Assembly (NCBI GenBank): GCA_022837245.1
Contig: JALHHX010000125.1
Span: forward strand, 1 to 6,645
Source of the DNA: Lentisphaerota bacterium
GTDB taxonomy: Bacteria > Verrucomicrobiota > Kiritimatiellia > RFP12 > UBA3636
Direction: 5' to 3'
DNA: 6,645 nt
The notes beneath the pieces are model-generated. The model did no database searches, was not told the origin of the DNA, and was given only the letters and a program-made list of their open reading frames with translations. A program made the position numbers and the translations under genes. Positions 1 through 6,153 of the stretch are shown piece after piece (position 1 is the first letter of the stretch; each line of letters opens with the position of its first letter).

Positions 1-1
1 A

Positions 2-970
2 CCGGTCGTGGAAGACTGGGGCTCGAACGTCGCGCTCGCGTCGCTCGGAACACTCGCGGAGGCGTCAAGCGAGGAGGGGACTTCTCCGGCAGTAGGCGCC
101 ATCGACGGCAACAACACCGGTGGCAGCGCATGGCGTAGCGGCGAGGCGAACGTGCTGCCACAGACGCTCACCGTTAGCCTCGCATCACCCGCCACAATCA
201 ATCGCGTCGCAATCTGGAGCTATTCACCGCGCGGCTACGACATAGAGGTGCTTATGCCCGATGGATCTTGGCGCAACCTCGCCACCGTGCGCGACGAAAC
301 TTACCGCCGCTTCCGCACGCTCACGTTCGACCCAGTGCAGACAGATACCGTGCGGATGACCGTGGTGGACAGCCATACGCCGAAAGTGGAAATCGCCGAA
401 ATAGAACTCTATGGCACCGGCGCCGCAGCGGGCAAGAGCGTCGAGCTCGTAAACTGGGCGCTTGCGGAAAACGGCGCATCCGCCACCGCATCGTCCGAAC
501 TTGTCAAGGAGGCGACTGTCGCCACGCAGGACTGGGGTGCCAAGGAGCCGACAATCAAGAAGATTTCCCTCGAAGGACGCGCTGCGCACGCGATTGACGG
601 CAAACGGCAGATCTCCACTTGGCAGGATTTCTTCCCGACCACTTGGATGGCCGACCCTTCCAAGCCGCTCCCGCAGTGGCTTGAGATTCGCTTCGACCAG
701 AAGCGCACTCTAAATTCGCTCACAGTCTACACTATCGCGTTCGCCCGCTGGACGCCTGAGACGAGCGGCATCCGCGACTGGGACGTCGAGGCGTGGGACG
801 GTAAAGAATGGCAGGTTGTCGACAGCGTCGTGGACAACGTGCGCGTGTCGAAAGTCTCGCGCTTCAAGACACCCGTGACGACCGACCGCGTACGCATCGT
901 CGTCAAGGCCACCAACGACTCCGAGGGAACCGTCGGAATCATGGAGGTCGAGGCGTTCGGACCGCGCTAG
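2..970 (+). CDS. C-terminal part of a protein with two discoidin-like (F5/8 type C) domains, 5' end outside the window
   Basis: The reading frame is open to the left edge, so the GTG at base 8 is probably not the true start. Two similar beta-sandwich modules are visible (numbering from that GTG). Module 1, about residues 7-136, opens with NVALAS, has AIDGN at 31-35 and AWRS at 41-44, and ends in VEIAEIELYG. Module 2, about 149-318, opens with NWALAENGASATASSE, has HAIDGK at 194-199 and TTWMAD at 211-216, and ends in GIMEVEAFG. The order 'N-hydrophobic-A...AIDG...W...L.I.F......V...Y' is typical of F5/8 type C (galactose-binding-like) domains, which bind sugars or attach enzymes to glycans. 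The catalytic or anchoring part would lie upstream and cannot be identified. The protein ends right after module 2. The family call is confident; the ligand is unknown. An exported or surface location is inferred from the domain type, because no signal peptide is in view. Confidence 0.85.
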   Translation, partial: PVVEDWGSNVALASLGTLAEASSEEGTSPAVGAIDGNNTGGSAWRSGEANVLPQTLTVSLASPATINRVAIWSYSPRGYDIEVLMPDGSWRNLATVRDETYRRFRTLTFDPVQTDTVRMTVVDSHTPKVEIAEIELYGTGAAAGKSVELVNWALAENGASATASSELVKEATVATQDWGAKEPTIKKISLEGRAAHAIDGKRQISTWQDFFPTTWMADPSKPLPQWLEIRFDQKRTLNSLTVYTIAFARWTPETSGIRDWDVEAWDGKEWQVVDSVVDNVRVSKVSRFKTPVTTDRVRIVVKATNDSEGTVGIMEVEAFGPR

Positions 971-1043
971 TGCCCTCGCCTTGGTGCGCCCCCGTCCGGC
1001 CCACCTCTAAAAAACAATCGAAACAACTTGCTTTACCGCTCTT

Positions 1044-1048
1044 AGGAG
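1044..1048 (+). promoter_or_regulatory. Ribosome binding site of the exported TPR protein gene
   Basis: AGGAG lies 7 bases before the ATG at 1056 and is the only good Shine-Dalgarno match in the 85-bp gap after the preceding gene. It fixes this start codon. The rest of the gap (971-1043) holds no convincing promoter or terminator hairpin. Confidence 0.8.
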
Positions 1049-1055
1049 AAACACA

Positions 1056-2369
1056 ATGAAACGACTACTGCTTCCGCTTATTTTTCTGGCCACACAGGCC
1101 GCCGGCCTCGCCGCCGACTTGGACGAAATCCTCGTATATCCTGTCCGCGACGAAGGTTCGATCATGCACTGGCTGATCGTCGCGCCCCTGCCCTGGAACG
1201 CCGCCTACATCGGCGATTCGCAGAGCTACGACCCGTTCAAGCCGTTCGGCATGAACGAACTCGAACTGCGCCCCAAGGCCGGCGATAAAGTCGGCAGGAA
1301 CACGTGGCGCAAAATGCACTTCGGCGGCAGCACCGAAGGACAGACAATGTGCAACCTCTTCGCTTATGGCGGGGGATTCTCATACGCGTACACCGTCGCG
1401 GTGGCATACATCTACAGCCCCGAAGACAGGCCGAACGCCTGGTTTAGCGGCAGCGCCGACGACGGACTCAAGGTCGTGCTAAACGGCAAGAAGCTGTGGA
1501 GCAACCAGATTCAGCGCAGCCCTACGTACGACAGCGACCGCTTCGCCGCTCCGCTCAACAAAGGCTGGAACACACTCGTTCTTCTCGTTGACCAGATCAC
1601 GGGAGGCCATCTGCTCTGCGCACGTTTCGTAGAGGGCGACAAACCCCTGACGAACCTTCAGATATCGCTCGACCCTCCTGCAGCCGAGGCCAAACGCCAC
1701 GCGGCAGACAAGTACAACAGCGAGGCGACAGCCGCCCTAATGCCGGCGGACAAGTTGCGCGCCGAAGGCAAGCTTGAAGAGGCCGCTTCCGCATACACTG
1801 CGGCGCTGGCCAAATATCCGCTGGCGGATGAATCGCCGCGTGCTGCATACGCCGCCGCGCAGACCGTGTCCGAGCTTCCCGGCCAGGCGGAAAGGGCTGT
1901 TGAGCTGCTCCGCAACCTCGTGGAAACACAGACGCACGACGTGCTCGCCGAATACGCGCTTCTCGACCTTGCGGGGATCCAGCAGGAGAAAATCGGCGAC
2001 ACGAGGGCCGCGGCGGAGGCATACGCCAGCTTCGAGACCATCTTCCCCGAAAGCAAACGCGGCGCCGCGGCGCTGGTCGCGCTCGCACGCATCCACGCCG
2101 GGGAGAAACGCTTTGAGGACGCGATCCTCACATGCCGCCTCGCGATCTCCAAATACCCCGCATCCGACGAAGTCATGGACGCAACGCTTGCCATAGCCGA
2201 CTTCCAGGCCGCCGCAGGCGAAGCCGAAAAGGCCAAGGCACAATATGAGGCCGCACGAGAAATGGCGCAGGACTGGCACGACAACAAATACGGAATCGAC
2301 GTCGGCAAACAGGCGTGGCTGCGTGGCATCCTCGACGACATCCGTGTCAAGCTCTCTAAATTGAACTGA
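1056..2369 (+). CDS. Exported protein: N-terminal carbohydrate-binding-like beta-sandwich plus C-terminal TPR-like repeats
   Basis: This is a 437-residue protein. Residues 1-20 form a Sec signal peptide: K2-R3, a hydrophobic core LLLPLIFLA, and likely cleavage near G17-L-A-A20. Residues 21 to about 207 look like a beta-sandwich of the PA14/galactose-binding-like kind, with the hallmark stretch FSGSADDGLKVVLNG (130-144) followed by LNKGWNTLVLLV (167-178). That 'DDG.kv.lNG ... l..GWN.l...v' pattern recurs in secreted proteins of PVC bacteria. From about residue 220 to the end the sequence is Ala-rich amphipathic helix pairs of TPR type, for example AEGKLEEAASAYTAALAKYP (236-255), GDTRAAAEAYASFETIFPES and EKRFEDAILTCRLAISKYP. 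Such repeats usually mediate protein-protein contacts. I recognise no enzymatic motif. The stop is 8 bp before the GH65 start, so the two are probably one operon. A role in scaffolding or substrate capture in the periplasm or at the surface is inference. Confidence 0.8.
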   Translation: MKRLLLPLIFLATQAAGLAADLDEILVYPVRDEGSIMHWLIVAPLPWNAAYIGDSQSYDPFKPFGMNELELRPKAGDKVGRNTWRKMHFGGSTEGQTMCNLFAYGGGFSYAYTVAVAYIYSPEDRPNAWFSGSADDGLKVVLNGKKLWSNQIQRSPTYDSDRFAAPLNKGWNTLVLLVDQITGGHLLCARFVEGDKPLTNLQISLDPPAAEAKRHAADKYNSEATAALMPADKLRAEGKLEEAASAYTAALAKYPLADESPRAAYAAAQTVSELPGQAERAVELLRNLVETQTHDVLAEYALLDLAGIQQEKIGDTRAAAEAYASFETIFPESKRGAAALVALARIHAGEKRFEDAILTCRLAISKYPASDEVMDATLAIADFQAAAGEAEKAKAQYEAAREMAQDWHDNKYGIDVGKQAWLRGILDDIRVKLSKLN

Positions 2370-2377
2370 AATAAGCG

Positions 2378-4369
2378 ATGAATACTTGGGCCTACGATAT
2401 CGGATGCTGGTACCCCGAGGAGGGATCCCCGTTCATCGGGAACGGCTGGATCGGCGGGAACATTCCTCTAAACGGACATGGCGGCTCGGACAACCGCTAT
2501 ATCGCCACCGTCGCAGCCAACTACCAGGGCGCCGACGAGATTAACCGCGCCGTGCCGCACTGGCTAAACGTCGATGTCTGCTTCGAGGGTAAACCCGTAA
2601 AAGCGTGGTTCTTTGATTTCCGCAAGGTCCTAGACCTCAAGTCCGGGGTGTTCATGACAGAGTACCTCGACAGTGAAAAGAACGTACGCGTCACAACCGA
2701 GACGTTCTGCCACCGCGGGGAGTCGCCGCTCGCCGCGTACAGGCTCACGGTCAGAGCGATCAAACCGGGGCGCGTTGAAGTGTCGCCGCGGCTCGACGCC
2801 ACCGGCTGCGTCGGCATCGAAGGGCTGCGCACTTCGGCAGCTGAAGGAGCCATGGGCTGGGAGATCGACTTTGGCGACCCCGATCGCCGCATCGCGCAGG
2901 AGCTCGTCGTCGCAGCCGTATCGGGTGCTTCGCCGCCAGTGCCGTTCGAGGAGGAACGCGTACTAGGGCAGCGCCTATCCGCGCGGCTTGCGGCCGGTGG
3001 CGTGATCTCGATTGATGTGCTCGTTGCCACTTGCCGCGGCCCGGATCCGATTCCGCGGGCGCACTCTGTCGTGGCGGAGTCGCTAAAGGCCGGATACGAT
3101 GCGCTCAAGCGATCGCACGCCGATTCTATGAAGTCGATTTGGGACGGATTCGACATATCCGCGGAGGATCAATTCCTTGAAAGGCGTCTGCGCGGCGCCA
3201 TGTTCTACCTTACGGCCGGCTTCCGCGACGACGTCGTCTGGGGGGGCACGCCTAGTAGCCTCTCCAGCAAGATGAACTGGGGAAATTGCGTCTTCTGGGA
3301 TTCCGAGTTCTACATGTTTCCTCCGCTGCTGCTTACGCAACCGGTGATAGCGCGCAACATGATCCTCTACCGCCATGGGCTGCTCGAAGGCGCCCGCGAA
3401 AATGCACGCGCCGGTGGCAATGTTGGCGCTCGTTTTGGATGGCAGAGCCACCGGGACGGCAGCGGACACGCTGGGCCTTTCGAAAACGAAATCCACGTCA
3501 CGGCAGATATTGCGTTTTGCGCGTGGTGGTACGCGCACAGCACGGGCGACAAAAACTTTTACGATCGCTATGGTCGCGAAATCGTGGTAGAGGCCGCGCG
3601 CTTCTTCGCCTCCCGCACTGTTTGGAACTCTGCTGAATCGCGCGCGGAAATCCACGGTGTAATCCCGCCCGACGAACACGCCTGGGATCACTACGCCGGG
3701 CTGGTCGACAACTCCGCCATGACGAACTGCTACGCCGCGTGGACGCTTGCCAAAGGTTCTGAGACAGGCGAGGGGCTCGCCACGCCGGGAGAGCGTGCCG
3801 AGTGGCAACGCCTTTCGACGGCGATGTGGCTGCCGCGTGACAACAAACACAACCTCTTCGCCGAATACGAAGGCTATCCCGGCCACGCTGTCAAGCAGGC
3901 CGATGTTGGCCATCTCTTTTTCCCCTTGCTCGTATCTGAAGACCCGGAGGAGATCCGCCGCAACGTGTATTACTACGCCGACCGCGAAAAAGAGACGGGG
4001 CTCTACCTCATGCACAGTCCGTCTGTATACGGCTCCGCGCTATCACGTGCAGGCGATGTCGAGGGCGTCCGCCGCTTCCTTGTGCTTTCGGGTCGCAATG
4101 CGACGGGCCCCTTTGAAATCCCGCGCGAATCCAACTACGGCGGCGGCGTATGCGCAACCGCCTCCGGCTCCTTACTCACCCTGGTGCTATACGGTCTCCT
4201 AGGGATAGAAAACCAGGGCGAGGAACTGACCGCACATCCGTGTTTGGCCGATGAAATAGGCGCTCTATCCATCTCTGGGCTGACTTTCCGGAGCCGCCGA
4301 TACAGCGTCTCCGCCAAGCCCGGAGCTACCAAGGCGGAGATAGCTTCTTTTTCCCTTCCCAAACCTTAA
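2378..4369 (+). CDS. Glycoside hydrolase family 65 enzyme, probably a cytoplasmic alpha-glucoside hydrolase
   Basis: This is a 663-residue protein without a signal peptide. The N-terminal beta-sandwich carries GNGWIGG (21-27), a GH65 hallmark. The (alpha/alpha)6 catalytic part carries VFWDSEFYMFP (305-315), ARNMILYRHGLLEGARENA (325-343), NEIHVTADIAF (370-380), HGVIPPDEH (426-434), VKQADV (505-510) and MHSPSVYGSALSRAGD (545-560). Glu433 in PPDEH aligns with the family general acid. GPFEIPRESN (577-586) resembles the segment of the animal glucosyl-galactosyl-hydroxylysine glucosidase that holds its second catalytic Glu, so Glu584 may be a general base. The triad D308/E433/E584 is spaced much like the D301/E430/E574 I recall for the human enzyme. 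GH65 also contains disaccharide phosphorylases, usually about 750 residues or longer, so this is short for that branch. No Shine-Dalgarno is visible in the 8-bp gap upstream, so translational coupling to the preceding gene is likely. Family certain; substrate unknown; hydrolysis inferred. Confidence 0.9.
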   Translation: MNTWAYDIGCWYPEEGSPFIGNGWIGGNIPLNGHGGSDNRYIATVAANYQGADEINRAVPHWLNVDVCFEGKPVKAWFFDFRKVLDLKSGVFMTEYLDSEKNVRVTTETFCHRGESPLAAYRLTVRAIKPGRVEVSPRLDATGCVGIEGLRTSAAEGAMGWEIDFGDPDRRIAQELVVAAVSGASPPVPFEEERVLGQRLSARLAAGGVISIDVLVATCRGPDPIPRAHSVVAESLKAGYDALKRSHADSMKSIWDGFDISAEDQFLERRLRGAMFYLTAGFRDDVVWGGTPSSLSSKMNWGNCVFWDSEFYMFPPLLLTQPVIARNMILYRHGLLEGARENARAGGNVGARFGWQSHRDGSGHAGPFENEIHVTADIAFCAWWYAHSTGDKNFYDRYGREIVVEAARFFASRTVWNSAESRAEIHGVIPPDEHAWDHYAGLVDNSAMTNCYAAWTLAKGSETGEGLATPGERAEWQRLSTAMWLPRDNKHNLFAEYEGYPGHAVKQADVGHLFFPLLVSEDPEEIRRNVYYYADREKETGLYLMHSPSVYGSALSRAGDVEGVRRFLVLSGRNATGPFEIPRESNYGGGVCATASGSLLTLVLYGLLGIENQGEELTAHPCLADEIGALSISGLTFRSRRYSVSAKPGATKAEIASFSLPKP

Positions 4370-4376
4370 AAACAAA

Positions 4377-4385
4377 TGCTATAAT
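4377..4385 (+). promoter_or_regulatory. Extended -10 promoter for the YjbQ-family gene
   Basis: TGCTATAAT combines an extended -10 TG with a perfect TATAAT hexamer (4380-4385), starting 8 bases after the GH65 stop codon. A weak -35 (TTCCCA, 4356-4361, 18-bp spacer) overlaps the 3' end of the GH65 coding region. Transcription would start near 4391-4393, giving a leader of about 48 nt. The setting suggests the YjbQ gene is transcribed apart from the upstream operon. No terminator hairpin with a T-tract is visible between the two. Confidence 0.6.
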
Positions 4386-4425
4386 GCTTGCAACCCCACG
4401 GGGCGTAGTCATAGAAGCATAATCC

Positions 4426-4433
4426 AAAGGAGG
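4426..4433 (+). promoter_or_regulatory. Strong ribosome binding site of the YjbQ-family gene
   Basis: AAAGGAGG is an almost full anti-Shine-Dalgarno match and ends 6 bases before the ATG at 4440. It is the strongest such site in the window and fixes the start codon. Confidence 0.85.
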
Positions 4434-4439
4434 CTGAAT

Positions 4440-4826
4440 ATGAGGAAAATCGAAGTTATCACTACTGAGAAATCCGAAATGGTCAACATCACGGCGCTTG
4501 TGCAGCAGGTGGTTTCGGATCTCATGCCGCCGGACGGAGCCATGACTGTCTTCGTTCCGCACACGACCTGCGGCATAACAATCACGGAGAATATCGATGC
4601 CGACGTGGGCCTCGACACTCTTGCCGCCCTGGACGCAGCCGTGCCGTGGAAGCAGCCGTTCTACAAGCATAAGGGCGGCAATTCCGCAGCGCACATCAAA
4701 ACATCCATGACAGGCAATTCAATATCTTTGCTCATTGAGGGTGGCGAGATCCAGCTTGGAATCTGGCAGGGGATATTCCTATGCGAGTTTGACGGGCCAC
4801 GAACCCGCCACATTTGGGTGGGATAA
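4440..4826 (+). CDS. yjbQ: YjbQ/UPF0047 family protein (secondary thiamine-phosphate synthase-like)
   Basis: This is a 128-residue protein, slightly shorter than the usual 130-140. The family signatures are all present in order: FVPHTTCGITITEN (38-51), DADVGLDTLAALD (53-65), Y75 with KHKGGNSAAHIK (76-87), LGIWQGIFLCEFDGPR (106-121) and a C-terminal beta strand ending HIWVG. His41, His77 and His85 are conserved positions of the kind proposed to line the metal/ligand pocket. Members are small trimeric cytoplasmic beta proteins. E. coli YjbQ shows weak thiamine-phosphate synthase activity, and its real physiological role is unsettled. It has its own promoter and strong ribosome binding site, and shares no obvious pathway with its neighbours. 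The stop codon at 4824-4826 lies inside the first unit of a 15-bp tandem repeat, and unit 2 gives a second in-frame TAA at 4839-4841. The family assignment is secure and the function is not. Confidence 0.93.
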   Translation: MRKIEVITTEKSEMVNITALVQQVVSDLMPPDGAMTVFVPHTTCGITITENIDADVGLDTLAALDAAVPWKQPFYKHKGGNSAAHIKTSMTGNSISLLIEGGEIQLGIWQGIFLCEFDGPRTRHIWVG

Positions 4827-4881
4827 CCGCGCGCCCGATAACCGCGCGCCCGATACCCGCGCTCCCGATACCCGCGCGACC
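4822..4881. repeat. Four tandem copies of a 15-bp GC-rich repeat overlapping the yjbQ stop
   Basis: The units are 4822-4836 and 4837-4851 (identical, GATAACCGCGCGCCC), 4852-4866 (GATACCCGCGCTCCC) and 4867-4881 (GATACCCGCGCGACC). Units 3 and 4 share A-to-C at position 5 and each has one private change (G12T in unit 3, C13A in unit 4). The repeat begins inside the last sense codon of yjbQ (GGA, 4821-4823) and ends about 11 bp before a candidate -35 box. The CGCGCG cores are self-complementary and could pair between units. I see no partial unit on either side. On the minus strand it reads as an Arg/Gly/Tyr pentapeptide repeat, which I do not consider a gene. Confidence 0.9.
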
Positions 4882-4892
4882 TCACTTTCTCC

Positions 4893-4921
4893 TTGAATCG
4901 GCGGCGGCAATATTGTAGGAT
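4893..4921 (+). promoter_or_regulatory. Candidate sigma70-type promoter for the dehydrogenase gene
   Basis: TTGAAT (4893-4898), a 17-bp spacer and TAGGAT (4916-4921) each match 4 of 6 consensus positions. The site lies between the tandem repeat and the dehydrogenase start. The predicted transcript would begin near 4928, giving a leader of about 59 nt. The matches are moderate, so this is a candidate only. Confidence 0.4.
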
Positions 4922-4935
4922 GAGCCACCAAAACG

Positions 4936-4957
4936 TCTCCGGAAGAAACTTCGGGGA
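4936..4957 (+). other. Stem-loop in the 5' leader of the dehydrogenase gene
   Basis: Bases 4936-4945 can pair with 4949-4957 around an AAA loop: nine pairs with one bulged G (4942) and one T-G wobble. The core is CCG-(G)-AAG / CTTCGG. It would sit about 8 nt from the predicted transcript 5' end and about 30 nt before the start codon. No T-tract follows, so it is not a terminator. It could protect the 5' end of the mRNA or be a protein site; its function is not shown. Confidence 0.3.
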
Positions 4958-4972
4958 AAGAGGAACCGAAAA

Positions 4973-4977
4973 AGGGA
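4973..4977 (+). promoter_or_regulatory. Ribosome binding site of the dehydrogenase gene
   Basis: AGGGA lies 9 bases before the ATG at 4987. It is weaker than the yjbQ site but correctly spaced. A second purine-rich stretch, AGAGGA at 4959-4964, is too far upstream to serve this start. Confidence 0.5.
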
Positions 4978-4986
4978 AAAGCTGAA

Positions 4987-6144
4987 ATGAATGATAAGGA
5001 TTTGCTGAAGATAGGCGTCATAGGTGCCGGCGGCCGCGGCGGGCTCTCGAGACTTGCGGTCATGCCGGGGGTGGGTGGAAAAATCGTGGCGCTGTGCGAT
5101 GTAAATCCAGCCGCTTTCAAACGCTACGAAGAGGTATGCGGGCAGGATGTTTTCAAATGCGAAGACTACCGCGAGCTTCTGGCTCGGCCGGACGTCGAGG
5201 CCGTGTTTGTGTCAACACCCGATAATTTCCACGAGGAGCACGCCATAGCCGCGCTGCGCGCCGGCAAGCACGTCTATCTCGAAAAGCCAATGGCAATCAC
5301 AATCGAGGGTTGCGACCGCATCCTCGCCGAGGCCAAAAAGAGCGGGAAGAAGCTCTACCTCGGCCACAACATGCGCCATATGCTATTCGTGCAAAAGTTG
5401 AAAGAGTTGGTGGATTCCGGGGCAATCGGTCAGGTGAAGGCCGCTTGGTGCCGTCACTTTATTGCATATGGCGGCGACGCCTATTTCAAGGATTGGCATG
5501 CCGACCGCAGAAACAGCATGGGCATGTTGCTGCAGAAGGCCGCGCACGATATCGACGTGCTGCATTGGGTGTGCGGCGGCTACACGACGCGCGTGGTTGG
5601 GCAGGGCGGCTTGACGCTCTACGACCAGATTAAAGACAGGCATCCCGCCACCGAGCGCGGCGACGCGACGTTCAGGGACGCCAATTGGCCGCCGCTTTCG
5701 CAAAAGCAACTGAACCCGATCATCGATATAGAGGACGTCAGCCACATACTGATGCATATGGACAACGGTGTTTTCGCGACTTACCAGCAATGCCATTTCA
5801 CGCCTGACGCCTGGCGCAACTACGCCATAATAGGCACTGAGGGGCGCATCGAAAACTTGGGCGAGAACAAAGTCTGCCTCTGGAACAAGCGCGGTTCGTA
5901 CAAGGCCGAAGGGGATGAGCAGTTCGACTGCACACCTGAGTCCGGCTCGCACGGCGGCGCCGACCCGCAGATTGCAGCGGAGTTCGTCCGCTACGTACGT
6001 GAAGGCGGAGCGATTCTCACGTCCCCGATCGCCGCGCGCAACAGCGTTGCTGCGGGCTATCTGGGAACCGTTTCGATCCGCTCCGCCAGCACTCCTTACG
6101 ATATTCCGGCTCTTGCGCCGGAACTCGTGGAATACTTCTCGTAA
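4987..6144 (+). CDS. Gfo/Idh/MocA family NAD(P)-dependent oxidoreductase
   Basis: This is a 385-residue protein, a normal length for the family. The N-terminal Rossmann fold starts with KIGVIGAGGRGG (8-19), where the glycine-rich loop binds the nucleotide. ALCDVNP (35-41) ends the second strand with an acidic residue, which usually favours NAD over NADP. VSTPDNFHEEHAIAALRAGKHVYLEKPMA holds the family EKP motif (99-101) with the catalytic-type Lys100. The C-terminal alpha/beta domain contains QKAAHDIDVLHW (183-194), with His187 and Asp190 at the usual substrate-site positions, then IIGTEGRIEN and the closing GGADPQIAAEF...TSPIAARNSVAAGYLGT pattern. There is no Tat or Sec signal, so the protein is cytoplasmic. 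Members oxidise or reduce sugars, sugar acids and cyclitols, and some generate 3-keto sugars; substrate cannot be assigned from sequence. The gene ends 9 bp from a convergent gene fragment, with no room for a terminator between them. Confidence 0.93.
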   Translation: MNDKDLLKIGVIGAGGRGGLSRLAVMPGVGGKIVALCDVNPAAFKRYEEVCGQDVFKCEDYRELLARPDVEAVFVSTPDNFHEEHAIAALRAGKHVYLEKPMAITIEGCDRILAEAKKSGKKLYLGHNMRHMLFVQKLKELVDSGAIGQVKAAWCRHFIAYGGDAYFKDWHADRRNSMGMLLQKAAHDIDVLHWVCGGYTTRVVGQGGLTLYDQIKDRHPATERGDATFRDANWPPLSQKQLNPIIDIEDVSHILMHMDNGVFATYQQCHFTPDAWRNYAIIGTEGRIENLGENKVCLWNKRGSYKAEGDEQFDCTPESGSHGGADPQIAAEFVRYVREGGAILTSPIAARNSVAAGYLGTVSIRSASTPYDIPALAPELVEYFS

Positions 6145-6153
6145 TCAGACGGT

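Noticed and set aside
8..10. GTG at base 8 as the start of the discoidin-domain gene
   Set aside because: The frame is open to the window edge, there is no ribosome binding site in view, and no signal peptide follows although the domains are typical of exported proteins.
981..1011. Possible promoter TTGGTG / TCTAAA upstream of the TPR protein gene
   Set aside because: Only 3 of 6 and 4 of 6 matches with a 19-bp spacer; too weak to list as a feature.
808..1059. Plus-strand frame bridging the gap into the TPR gene start
   Set aside because: It overlaps the discoidin gene out of frame, is Arg-rich shadow sequence, and has no ribosome binding site.
1658..2350. 230-codon minus-strand frame rich in Ser and Ala opposite the TPR region
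   Set aside because: Its composition mirrors the Ala-rich helices on the other strand; there is no domain and no ribosome binding site.
3083..4015. Long 310-codon open frame on the minus strand opposite the GH65 gene
   Set aside because: It lies antisense to well-conserved GH65 motifs, has no recognisable domain, and is the kind of shadow frame expected in GC-rich codon-biased DNA.
4394..4403. CCCC..GGGG hairpin as a terminator for the GH65 gene
   Set aside because: The stem is only three or four pairs and no T-tract follows; it lies downstream of the new promoter rather than before it.
4661..4885. Minus-strand frame with a repeated Arg-Gly-Tyr pentapeptide
   Set aside because: The peptide repeat is only the 15-bp DNA repeat read backwards, and the remainder is antisense to yjbQ.
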